From contig JAGOXU010000004.1 of the NCBI GenBank assembly GCA_018059515.1, positions 1-36,928 on the forward strand: a stretch of DNA of 36,928 nt, given 5' to 3'. Shown here piece after piece: positions 23,640 through 32,336 of the stretch. The translations under genes were made by a program, and so were the position numbers. Position 1 is the first letter of the stretch. Each line of letters starts with the position of its first letter. This stretch comes from Ignavibacterium sp. (lineage in GTDB: Bacteria > Bacteroidota > Ignavibacteria > Ignavibacteriales > Ignavibacteriaceae). The notes under the pieces are model-generated. The model saw only the letters and a program-made list of their open reading frames with translations, did not search any database and had not been told where the DNA came from.

Positions 23640-26600
23640 TTAGTTTGGATCAGAGGAAGAAATTAATATACCGTTCAATAATCCTTTTAATTCCGATGAA
23701 GTAAACGGTTTTGAAATGTAATGTGAGAATCCTTTTGCTAAAAATTCTTCTTTATCAGATTGTGCGGCATAAGCTGTAACTGCAACAATTGGTATTGATT
23801 TATAATTTTCTATTTTTCTAATTTCCTGCATTAGTTCAACGCCATCCATACCTTTGCCAAGATTTATATCCAGCATCAGAACATCGTATTCAGTTTTATT
23901 AACCTGTTCTAACGCGGCTTTGGCACTGAATGCAGTACTCACTTCATACAATGATCTTAATACAATTGATATATAATTTAATGCGATTATATCATCTTCA
24001 ACATACAGCACTTTATATTTTTTGTTATCAGGATTTTGAACAGGCTGCTTTATCGGGATAGTAGTTTTTGCCGACTCATCTTCCGTTTTTATGTCAATAT
24101 CATTTATCGGCAGTACAATGGTAAAAGTGGAACCAGCATTCACTTCGCTTTCAAGAGTAATTTTACCACCAAGTATTTCAACATATTTTTTTGTGATAGT
24201 AAGACCTAGCCCGGTTCCTTCAAAAGATCTATTAAGTCCCTCACTCACTTGCCTAAACTCATACCAAACAAGATGCTGTTTATCTTTTGGTATCCCAATT
24301 CCATTGTCTTTAACCTTTATGATTAAATTTTCTTTATCAACATCAAACTCTTTTTGTGCTGATATTTTTATTGTTCCATTCTCTGTAAACTTAACAGCAT
24401 TGCTTACAAGATTATTAAGTATTTCCTCTAACAGTCTTTGATCAGTTTTGAAAGGAAGTTTTTCGTTTTCCGGTGTTACTGTAATTACTGTGTTATTCAA
24501 TTTTGCAGAATTAGAGTAAAGTGATTGCGTATTTTTCAGTACCTGCCAAACATCAAATTCCTTATTTATTAAATCTATCCTATCAAACTCTAATCGTGTT
24601 ACATTTAATATTTTGTTTAAAGTATCTGTAAGTCTTTTGGAGGATTTAAGAATTTGCCGCGCCATATTCTTTTCTTCTTCATTCTGTAAAGATTCAGAAA
24701 GTATTTCCGAAAATCCCATAATGCCAACAAAAGGCGTGCGCAGTTCGTGACTCATATTTGCAAAGAAAAAAGCTTTAAGCCTGTTCATTTCCTCCGCTCT
24801 TACTTTGGCATCAGTAAGTTCAGTTATTAAATTTTTTCTGTCAGATATATCCCGGATAATACTTAGCAGTGAAATATTATTTTCATATTCGATAAATGAA
24901 TTTGTTAGTTCTATCCAAATTTTAGTACCGTCTTTTTTTAGAATTTCTGTTTCAAATTTTTTAAGAATTGTTTTATCATTAAACCGTTTTTTAAATCCTT
25001 CTAATGAAGAATTCTTTTCTGTAATGATGTAAGAGATGTTAATTGAGTTTCCAATTAAATCTTTTTTCTCAAGCCCGAATAATGAGCAGTAAGAGTTATT
25101 AACATTTAGTATTACACCTTCCGCATTTACAAGTCTCATTGCATCAACTGAATTTTCCCAAATGGATCTGAATTTTTCTTCAGAACCTATTATTTCTGCC
25201 AGCAGATGTTTTCTTTCAGTTATATCTTGGGTAACAGATACAAAATTTGAGATTTCACCTTTATTATTAAATATTGGGGAAATTGAAGCAGCTTCCCAGT
25301 ACAACTCTCCATTTTTCTTTCGATTGCAAAATTCACCAAACCATTCTTTGCCACTAATTATTTCCTCCCATATCTTCTTGTACTCTATATCAGTTGTGTG
25401 CCCTGATTTTAGAATGTTAGGATTTTGTCCCAGCATTTCATCGATAGTGTATCCTGTAATCTCGGTAAACTTTGGATTTACATATTCAATTTCGCCCTTG
25501 GGGTTTGTAATTAAAATGCTTGTGGGACTTTGTTTTATAGCTTGAGAAAGTTTAAGTAGTTCAGCTTCAGCTTCTTTAATGTTAGAAATATCTGTATGCG
25601 TACCAAGCATTCGTAAAGGCTTTCCAGAGGAATCATATTCAACAATTTTACCAATAGAAAGTATCCATTTCCATTCATCGTTTTTAGTTCTTTGCCTAAA
25701 TTCAACCTTATACTCTGAAGTTTTTCCCGCGATATAATCGCGATAAGCTTTTGCTGTTATTTCACTTTCATCAGGATGTAATCTCTCAATCCAATATGAG
25801 TTAGATTCATTAAATGTTTTGGGATCAAATCCTAACATTAACGCATACTCATCATTAACAATCGCTTCACCTGTTTGGATATTCAAGTCATACAAACCTT
25901 GATTGGCAGCTTTTAAAGATAGGCGTAATCTTTCCTCGCTTTTAAAGAGAGCTTGTTCTGCTAATTTACTTTCGGTAACATCCACAGCAACACCTATTAA
26001 GCCATTGTTCCTTCCCTCTTCATCAAAAAGAGGAGTATAATTAACATCATAAATTAAATTACCAACCTTATGGATTATAGATGCGGTTTCTCCTTTCAGA
26101 CAATTTCTTATAGAAGTACATACATCGGGATAATCTTTATAAACCTCCAGGGCAGAAAGACCAACAACCTCACCAGGTTTTAATGATAATGCATCAAGCC
26201 CTTTACCTTCAGAGAGGGTAAATTTTGCATCTTTATCTAAAACAAATAATACAATGGGTGTACTGTTTATAACGGATTGCAGTTGAAGCTGATTTGCTAA
26301 TAAAACTTTTTCTGCAATTTTTTTATCCGTTATATCAGTGCTTAAGGCTGTTACACCTGTGATTTTTCCCCCTGTAATAATTGGGTTTAAATAAATTTGA
26401 AAATATCTAATTTGATTATTCATTGGAGTTGAAAATTCAAACACCTGCTTTTCACCGGCTAAGGCAGCATCGTATTTAGGTTTCCAAAATAATTTTAAAT
26501 CGAGTGTTACAGAGTCTAATGCATTTAATCCTTTTTCTAATTTTTTATTAAAAGTCTCAAAAAATGATTTCTGAAAAAAATCATTGAAAACTATATAGTT

Positions 26601-28448
26601 ATAATCTTTATCAATAGACCAGATTGACTCAACTCGATTATTTATAAGTGAATACAGATTAGCTTCAGAATTTCTAATACTTTGCTGTGCAAGTTTTAGT
26701 TCGGATATGTCTCTTGTAATGCTAAGTATATGTTTTTCACCATTCAATTCAATGATTACTGCAGACATTAGTCCGTCTTTTACCATGCCATTTTTTAATC
26801 TGAATCTTGCTTCAAGATTTTCTACAATACCATTTGCTTTTAAACCTGCAATAAGCTTTTCTCTATCTGCGGGGTCTGCCCAAATATTAATTTCAAAGGA
26901 TGTTTTACCACTTATTTCTTCCTCAGAATATCCGGTTAATTTTTCAAATCCTTTATTAGTAGTAATGTATAATCCATCGGACATTCTATTAATGTTTACA
27001 GAATCGGGGCTTGTGGTAAATGCTTTTCTAAATCTTTCTTCACTTTCTAACAATAATTTTTCTTTAGCTCGTTCTTTTGTTTGATCGCTAAAAACTAAAA
27101 CAACACCTCTAATATTATTTTCAGAATCTTTTATTGGTGATCCGCTATCAGCAATCGGTATTTGCTTTCCATTTTTAGAAATAAGCGTTGTGTGATTTGC
27201 CAATCCAACAACCATACCTTTTTCTAAAACCATATCAACCGGGTTGCTTACAGGTTTTCCTGTTTCTTCATTAACAATTTTAAATACTTTACTTAACGCT
27301 GTTCCTTTAGCATCCTTCTCCATCCATCCTGTAAGCTTCTCGGCAACTGAGTTCATTTGTCTTATGTTGCCTTTAGTGTCTGTGGTTATAACCCCATCAC
27401 CAATACTGTATAAAGCTGTTCTAAATTCTTCTTGAGCTTCGGATAATTCTTTTTGTTTTTGGAAAAGGTTTTTATATATGCGGCTTTGCTGAAGTTTATA
27501 AAAATAAAGCGCAAAAGTTGCAAACAGCAGAATTAAAAGTAATGTTAATAATATTAGTATCTGCGCTCTAAAAAACAGCTCTTCAAACACTTCATCTTTA
27601 TCAATTTCTGAAGACATATACCAATCAGTTCCCGGAATTGGATTAAGCTCTGCAAGAACTTCTACACCGCGATAATCTTTGCCTTCAATAGTTCCGCGCT
27701 CACCTAAAGCTCCTTTAACAGTTACAACATCTGTTTGTGATAAAGGAATTTTAAGCTTTAATGCGGAATTTTTTTTATGTCTAAGTTCATTTATATATAC
27801 TACTGATTTGTTTTCTACCCTAAACAATAGAGTTTCAGCGGTTTTACTTGGCGATGGCCATTTTTTAATTAGTGAAATTAATGATTGCTCAACATCTACT
27901 TGCTGGATAAACACACCAATTGGAGACTTGCTGTTATCCTTTATCACTGAGATGATGTTGATGAAAGATTTATTTTTTTTGTTGTCAAAATAAAAATCAC
28001 CAAAAGTAACACTATCATTAATTATGGTGTTATTAATTTCCTTAATTCTATCAGGGTCAAATTCAATAACTGTGCTATCAACAGAAAAAAGTATTTTACC
28101 GGTAATATCAGCAATTATAATATTTTCATCATATCCATTTAAAGTAAACTGCTCTAATGTTCTCGAAAAATATAATTTAGCCTCGGCGGTATTCTCGGAT
28201 TTAGAAAAATAATCTGTGTACTTGATAAATTGACCAATGGTTGGAAAAAACTTTGCATCAGCAGTTCTGTTTTTTTTCCAGCTTAGTATTTGCGCAAGTT
28301 TTAAATTAGATACAGCATCTAAATACTCATGTCTTGTTTTAACAATTTGTCTTGATTCCGCCTTGTAGTACAAAAAGGCAATAGATAACAACACTGTGCT
28401 TGCAATTAATACAATAAATAAAATATTTAGTTTGCTTAAAGTCTTCAC
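23640..28448 (-). CDS. multi-PAS hybrid sensor histidine kinase (GTG start)
   Basis: A 1602-residue kinase. Membrane segments at 9-27 and 295-316 enclose a ~265-residue extracytoplasmic region that looks like a double-Cache-type sensor (ADITGKILFSVDS ... GVFIQQVDVEQSL). From ~341 I count seven PAS units, starting near EEFRTALYSIGDGVI, EERFRKAFTTSPDSV, SLINNRVESIWSID, SVINSTPIVLFVLD, EERLRLSLKAANQGLYDL, LSQAIKQSPTSILITN and EEKFRSIWENSVDAM. Then come HisKA with the phospho-His in FFANMSHELRTP, an ATPase domain (NLVSNAVKF, DNGIGIP, GTGLGLTI) and a C-terminal receiver (VLYVEDD ... VLMLDINLGKG). No output domain is present. The start is GTG: a TAA lies directly upstream and no early ATG exists. 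Confidence 0.93.
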   Translation of the reverse strand: MKTLSKLNILFIVLIASTVLLSIAFLYYKAESRQIVKTRHEYLDAVSNLKLAQILSWKKNRTADAKFFPTIGQFIKYTDYFSKSENTAEAKLYFSRTLEQFTLNGYDENIIIADITGKILFSVDSTVIEFDPDRIKEINNTIINDSVTFGDFYFDNKKNKSFINIISVIKDNSKSPIGVFIQQVDVEQSLISLIKKWPSPSKTAETLLFRVENKSVVYINELRHKKNSALKLKIPLSQTDVVTVKGALGERGTIEGKDYRGVEVLAELNPIPGTDWYMSSEIDKDEVFEELFFRAQILILLTLLLILLFATFALYFYKLQQSRIYKNLFQKQKELSEAQEEFRTALYSIGDGVITTDTKGNIRQMNSVAEKLTGWMEKDAKGTALSKVFKIVNEETGKPVSNPVDMVLEKGMVVGLANHTTLISKNGKQIPIADSGSPIKDSENNIRGVVLVFSDQTKERAKEKLLLESEERFRKAFTTSPDSVNINRMSDGLYITTNKGFEKLTGYSEEEISGKTSFEINIWADPADREKLIAGLKANGIVENLEARFRLKNGMVKDGLMSAVIIELNGEKHILSITRDISELKLAQQSIRNSEANLYSLINNRVESIWSIDKDYNYIVFNDFFQKSFFETFNKKLEKGLNALDSVTLDLKLFWKPKYDAALAGEKQVFEFSTPMNNQIRYFQIYLNPIITGGKITGVTALSTDITDKKIAEKVLLANQLQLQSVINSTPIVLFVLDKDAKFTLSEGKGLDALSLKPGEVVGLSALEVYKDYPDVCTSIRNCLKGETASIIHKVGNLIYDVNYTPLFDEEGRNNGLIGVAVDVTESKLAEQALFKSEERLRLSLKAANQGLYDLNIQTGEAIVNDEYALMLGFDPKTFNESNSYWIERLHPDESEITAKAYRDYIAGKTSEYKVEFRQRTKNDEWKWILSIGKIVEYDSSGKPLRMLGTHTDISNIKEAEAELLKLSQAIKQSPTSILITNPKGEIEYVNPKFTEITGYTIDEMLGQNPNILKSGHTTDIEYKKIWEEIISGKEWFGEFCNRKKNGELYWEAASISPIFNNKGEISNFVSVTQDITERKHLLAEIIGSEEKFRSIWENSVDAMRLVNAEGVILNVNNSYCSLFGLEKKDLIGNSINISYIITEKNSSLEGFKKRFNDKTILKKFETEILKKDGTKIWIELTNSFIEYENNISLLSIIRDISDRKNLITELTDAKVRAEEMNRLKAFFFANMSHELRTPFVGIMGFSEILSESLQNEEEKNMARQILKSSKRLTDTLNKILNVTRLEFDRIDLINKEFDVWQVLKNTQSLYSNSAKLNNTVITVTPENEKLPFKTDQRLLEEILNNLVSNAVKFTENGTIKISAQKEFDVDKENLIIKVKDNGIGIPKDKQHLVWYEFRQVSEGLNRSFEGTGLGLTITKKYVEILGGKITLESEVNAGSTFTIVLPINDIDIKTEDESAKTTIPIKQPVQNPDNKKYKVLYVEDDIIALNYISIVLRSLYEVSTAFSAKAALEQVNKTEYDVLMLDINLGKGMDGVELMQEIRKIENYKSIPIVAVTAYAAQSDKEEFLAKGFSHYISKPFTSSELKGLLNGILISSSDPN

Positions 28449-28538
28449 ACTTATGTTATAGTTTTAAAAGAAATAAATCGGTTAAAGAGGATAGGAATAA
28501 AATTTTAATCATTTTTCGTTTAATCTAAAGTAAAAAAT

Positions 28539-28561
28539 AATTGCATCGCTGCATTGCAATT
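28539..28561 (-). terminator. rho-independent terminator of the receiver/CHASE4 kinase operon
   Basis: On the minus strand AATTGCA (28555-28561) pairs perfectly with TGCAATT (28539-28545) around a 9-base loop, followed by ATTTTTTACTTT. It lies about 40 bases after the stop of the lone receiver gene, before the start of the multi-PAS kinase gene. Confidence 0.7.
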
Positions 28562-28600
28562 GTATTATTTTATCTGATAATTATCAAGAAATGCAGAAAA

Positions 28601-29026
28601 CTATTTATTAAAATCTGCATGGATTTTATTTAAGACGTTAATTAATTCCGGCTTAATAAATGGTTTTGAAAGATAATAATTACAACCTGCACCCAAAAAC
28701 TCTTCGGCATCACCATTAAGTGCAAAAGCAGTTTCTGCAATTACCGGCAAATTTTCTAAACCAGGAATCTTTCGTAATTCTCTTAACACATTTAATCCGT
28801 TACCGCCTCTACCAAGATTTATATCTAACAAAACAGCAAAATATTTTTTGCTTTTTAAAAAGCCCAAAGCCTGCTGTTCGGTTATAGCAATATCTACTAA
28901 ATAATCATTTTTAAGATAGAACTGAATAACTTCGTTGGTTATTGGGTCGTCTTCTACTATCAATACTCGCGGCTTCTCAATAGTTTGTTCACTATTCAAA
29001 GCGGGATGATCAGCTTCAGCTTGCAT
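28601..29026 (-). CDS. single-domain response regulator partnered with the CHASE4 kinase
   Basis: A 141-residue receiver with a ~17-residue N-terminal lead. It has the acidic pair D26/D27 (VLIVEDDP), phospho-acceptor D68 (AVLLDINLGRGGNG) and KPF near the end. It resembles the receiver fused to the multi-PAS kinase next door (DINLGKGMDG), suggesting duplication of a shared module. Its ATG lies inside the last codons of the kinase gene (11-base overlap), so the two are coupled and probably form one phosphorelay. No DNA-binding or enzymatic output domain is present. Confidence 0.9.
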   Translation of the reverse strand: MQAEADHPALNSEQTIEKPRVLIVEDDPITNEVIQFYLKNDYLVDIAITEQQALGFLKSKKYFAVLLDINLGRGGNGLNVLRELRKIPGLENLPVIAETAFALNGDAEEFLGAGCNYYLSKPFIKPELINVLNKIHADFNK

Positions 29027-31232
29027 AATTCATTTCCTTTTGTTTGATCGGCAATGTAATAATAAATTCCGATCCATTATTAACAGCACTTGATAATTCT
29101 ATTTTTCCGTTAAGCAAATCTATATATTTTTTAGTTATTGCTAATCCAAGACCGGTTCCCTCAAAACTTCTTGAGTAACCTTCACTTACCTGTCTAAATT
29201 CTTCAAAGATAATGTTAACGCTTTCCTGCGGAATTCCAATTCCCGTATCTTTAACTTTAATTGTATAATTTTCATTATCTAAATTGAGTGAAACTTTTAC
29301 ACTGCCGTAAAAAGTAAACTTAATTGCGTTGTGAATTAAGTTGTTCATCATATCTCCAAGTACACCGCTATCGGTTTGAGTTATAATTTCAAAATCAGGT
29401 TCTGTAAAGGATAGATTTAATCCTTTGGCTGCGGCATCCACTTGAAAAAGATTTACTGTTTCGGCAATTAAGCTGTTAATATTTACTTCTGATATTTTAA
29501 CTTCATATTTATCAGCTTTTAATTTAGAAAGGTTTAAAACTTTGTTAAGCGTTTCTATTAATCTTTTTCCGCCCTTGTTTATTGTTGAAGACATGTGTTT
29601 GATTTCTTCATTATAATCTCCTGTTGCCATCATTTCAGAATAACCCAAAATTCCAAAAAGCGGAGTTCTAAGTTCGTGACTCATATTTGCAAAAAATGCT
29701 GCTTGTGCTTTGTTAGCTTTTTCTGCTCTGTCAATAGCTTCGATCAAATCATTTTCTGTCTTTTTAATTGCAGTTATATCAACACCCGAAAAAAGGATTG
29801 CCCTTTTTCCGTTTAACGGATTTTTTGTAACGATACTATTTATTAAAAGCTTACGTTCTTCTTTTTTGCTTGTAAGCAAACTAAATGTATAATCAGTGCA
29901 AGAACTTTCGGTTCCATTCATCAAACCACTAAATCTAACATTACAAGAATTAACAGTATTTTCATCAAAACAAAAATCCATCCAGTTTTTACCAATCAAT
30001 TCGCCATCTTCATATCCAAGTATATCGTAACCCATTTTATTAATTAGTAAAATATTTGAATTCTCATCTAACAGACAAATTACCGCACCAGCCATTTCTA
30101 AATAAAGCTTCGCCTGATCACGCTCAGCTTGCATAAGATTTGTTGCATCAAGTAATTCGGATGTGCGTGCTTCAACTAAGTTTTCTAAGTTAACTTGAAT
30201 TTCTTTTAACTCAAGTTCTGTTTCAGTTCTAATTCTAATTTCTGTTTCAAGATGTTTCTTTTGGATAAAAAATCTTTCCATCATTCTGGATAAAGCGCCA
30301 AACTCATTTTTCTTTGATAATAGGGGAGTTAATATTGATTCATCTTCGACTGTTAAACTATTGCTTAAAACTGTGATCGGCTTTACTATATAAATCAGCA
30401 AAAGAATTAAAATTGAACCGAAAAAAACGAAAGATATTATTGCAACAAGCGGAATTGAATTATGTGCTGATACTAAATACTTTTCTGTTGCTTTATCAAT
30501 ATGGAAAGATGTTAAGTAAGCAACCGTTTTATTATTAATATCTTTAAGTGGAACTTGTGCATAAACGCCTGCATCATTCTTAAAAGATCTTTCAAATGAT
30601 TTTATTGAGCCTGGAAAAACTATTCTTACTTCAGAATTTGTTATTTGCATTATCTCGTTTAACATTTCGGACTTATACAATCTGCCAATGATAAGCCACC
30701 CTTTTGGTTCAGTAATTCTTTCAGAATCTTTGGAAGGTTGAATAGGAGCACCATAAACGTGAAAAAGTTCACCTTTTTCAACAACCCAAAAATCATTAAA
30801 CCATTTTTGTGAAAAATTACTTGTCAGTATTTTTCTTTCTATAAACGAATTAAAGTTTGAGCCTTTTAATGTTGTGCGATATCCATAAACCTGTTTGAAG
30901 TTTGGATCAAAAATCCATGCAAAGTTTATATTATAATTTACTATTGGATTTTCGATATTATCTGTTGCCCATTCAGGGTCAGGATTTTTTACATACTTAA
31001 GCATATCATCCCAGTATGAATTATCATAACAGAATTGATACAACGTTTGTGAAAAAGATTTTAATGTTTCAGACAATAATTTTGTTTGTCTTTGTTTTGC
31101 TTCTTGCAAAAGCATTTTTGAATTAGTGTTTGAAGCATTATCAACAAGGTATAAAGCAACTGCTACAAAGATTAATAATACAATAAATATTAACCCAATT
31201 TTGTACTGTATTTTCGATTGGATTTTAGTCAT
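29016..31232 (-). CDS. membrane histidine kinase with CHASE4 sensor
   Basis: A 738-residue kinase. Membrane segments lie at about 12-30 and 258-283. The region between matches the CHASE4 sensory domain: QTLYQFCYDNSYWDDMLKYVKNPDPEWATDNI, with the usual W-D-D-M core. After TM2 come a HAMP-like linker, a coiled coil and one PAS domain (AGAVICLLDENSNILLINKMGYDILGYEDGELIG). HisKA has the phospho-His in FFANMSHELRTPLFG, and the ATPase has NLIHNAIKF, DTGIGIP and GTGLGLAI. It starts 3 bases after the outer-membrane protein gene and overlaps the receiver gene. The ligand is unknown. Confidence 0.92.
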   Translation of the reverse strand: MTKIQSKIQYKIGLIFIVLLIFVAVALYLVDNASNTNSKMLLQEAKQRQTKLLSETLKSFSQTLYQFCYDNSYWDDMLKYVKNPDPEWATDNIENPIVNYNINFAWIFDPNFKQVYGYRTTLKGSNFNSFIERKILTSNFSQKWFNDFWVVEKGELFHVYGAPIQPSKDSERITEPKGWLIIGRLYKSEMLNEIMQITNSEVRIVFPGSIKSFERSFKNDAGVYAQVPLKDINNKTVAYLTSFHIDKATEKYLVSAHNSIPLVAIISFVFFGSILILLLIYIVKPITVLSNSLTVEDESILTPLLSKKNEFGALSRMMERFFIQKKHLETEIRIRTETELELKEIQVNLENLVEARTSELLDATNLMQAERDQAKLYLEMAGAVICLLDENSNILLINKMGYDILGYEDGELIGKNWMDFCFDENTVNSCNVRFSGLMNGTESSCTDYTFSLLTSKKEERKLLINSIVTKNPLNGKRAILFSGVDITAIKKTENDLIEAIDRAEKANKAQAAFFANMSHELRTPLFGILGYSEMMATGDYNEEIKHMSSTINKGGKRLIETLNKVLNLSKLKADKYEVKISEVNINSLIAETVNLFQVDAAAKGLNLSFTEPDFEIITQTDSGVLGDMMNNLIHNAIKFTFYGSVKVSLNLDNENYTIKVKDTGIGIPQESVNIIFEEFRQVSEGYSRSFEGTGLGLAITKKYIDLLNGKIELSSAVNNGSEFIITLPIKQKEMNYAS

Positions 31233-31235
31233 TTT

Positions 31236-31976
31236 TTATAAACCTAAACTAAAAGTAATACCGTAATTAAAAACACTATTGTAAAGTGCTGCTCTAAATT
31301 CTTTATCAATTATAAAATATGTTTCTACAAATGGCGAGATTGAAAGTGTCTTATTAATTGTATAATTAAAAGTTCCTTTTAATGAAAAATAATTGAGCGT
31401 GCTTTTTGGTATTCCAACATTATATTCATTAAAAGATTTGTTTGCCCATCCAACTTCTGATGAAAATCTTAAAGAAATATTTTCTGTTAATTCAGGTTCA
31501 TAGCCAGCAATAAGTGCAACTGATAATGCACCTTTGGATTCAACAACATCTTTGATAAAACTTGTACCAAGCGTAAATTCATCTAAAGAATAAGAAACGT
31601 CTAAACCTAATTCCACTGTTGATGGAGCATCATCCTGCCCGGGAAATTTGTAATAAACAAAGGATGGAGAAAAAGTAAAACTTTCGATTTCATAATCATA
31701 CCAAACTATAAACTCTATTTCGTGTCTTTTAATATCATCATCAACATCGTTTGCGGTGTAGCTGCCCCAAACCTGTGCAAAAATATTTTTGTAAGATGCG
31801 GTTATGGCGGGCTGGATTATCAATCCCGTGTTATAAGTTAAACCGCGCCAAACATATTTTGATTGTGCCGAAGATTCTAAAGTTAAATTTAAGTTTTCAG
31901 TTTCTTCTTGAGCAAGTAAATTATTTATTGATAACAAACAAAAAAACATAAGTAGAAAAAGAGTACTGAATTTCAT
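31236..31976 (-). CDS. outer-membrane beta-barrel protein, Gcw_chp/TIGR02001-like
   Basis: A 246-residue protein with a signal peptide (FSTLFLLMFFCLLSINNLLAQ). The mature part is a series of alternating beta-strands, starting with ESSAQSKYVWRGLTYNTG and ending in an aromatic/hydrophobic strand (YGITFSLGL), as outer-membrane barrels do. The SKYVWRG opening is the mark of the Gcw_chp family of unknown function. I chose the ATG at 31976, which has AAAGGA 8 bases upstream; a TTG two codons earlier is unlikely. It is the first gene of an operon with a CHASE4 kinase and a receiver, so the barrel and kinase may respond to or handle the same compound. Confidence 0.8.
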   Translation of the reverse strand: MKFSTLFLLMFFCLLSINNLLAQEETENLNLTLESSAQSKYVWRGLTYNTGLIIQPAITASYKNIFAQVWGSYTANDVDDDIKRHEIEFIVWYDYEIESFTFSPSFVYYKFPGQDDAPSTVELGLDVSYSLDEFTLGTSFIKDVVESKGALSVALIAGYEPELTENISLRFSSEVGWANKSFNEYNVGIPKSTLNYFSLKGTFNYTINKTLSISPFVETYFIIDKEFRAALYNSVFNYGITFSLGL

Positions 31977-32205
31977 TTTCAAGGTCCTTTAACAAAGAAA
32001 AAGAACTGGTTGTCGATCAATCATTTAACAAGATATTTTAATTCAATTAACATAATGTGCATTTATCAGCAAATATGATTCCAATTGTATTATCGGGTGC
32101 TGCTTGTTTTATTTTAGGATTAAAGTCAGTAATTATTGAATTTTAAGTGAAATGACAGCAAAAAAAAATAAAGAGAAAATTAAATGCGTTAGAATAACGT
32201 TAATG

Positions 32206-32221
32206 TGGTTAATGTTAACCA
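32206..32221. repeat. 16-bp palindrome, possible operator
   Basis: TGGTTAA and TTAACCA (7 bp each) flank two bases. A related TTGGTTAAC core appears at 35083-35092 upstream of cheW. It could be a regulator site or the tip of a transcript hairpin; it has no adjacent T-tract. Confidence 0.35.
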
Positions 32222-32236
32222 ATTAAATCCTACAAA

Positions 32237-32263
32237 AAAAGGGCTGCCGCAGCAAACCCTTTT
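32237..32263 (-). terminator. rho-independent terminator of the cheW/chemoreceptor operon
   Basis: On the minus strand AAAAGGG pairs with CCCTTTT around a 13-base loop that can itself form CTG/CAG, and the stem continues into a run of seven T. It lies about 75 bases after the stop of the receptor gene. Confidence 0.8.
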
Positions 32264-32336
32264 AGTGTGTGTAAAAATTGTCCCCCAATTTCATTTAAGT
32301 AAAGAAGCAGCTACTGCGTCTCTACAATATTAGATA

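Larger units (their letters stand above)
31977..32336. other. intergenic region, 360 bp, no gene
   Basis: No convincing coding frame. It holds the promoter region of the outer-membrane protein operon (nearest 31976), with no clear promoter match. It also holds a 16-bp palindrome (32206-32221) and the terminator of the chemoreceptor gene (32237-32263). Confidence 0.7.
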
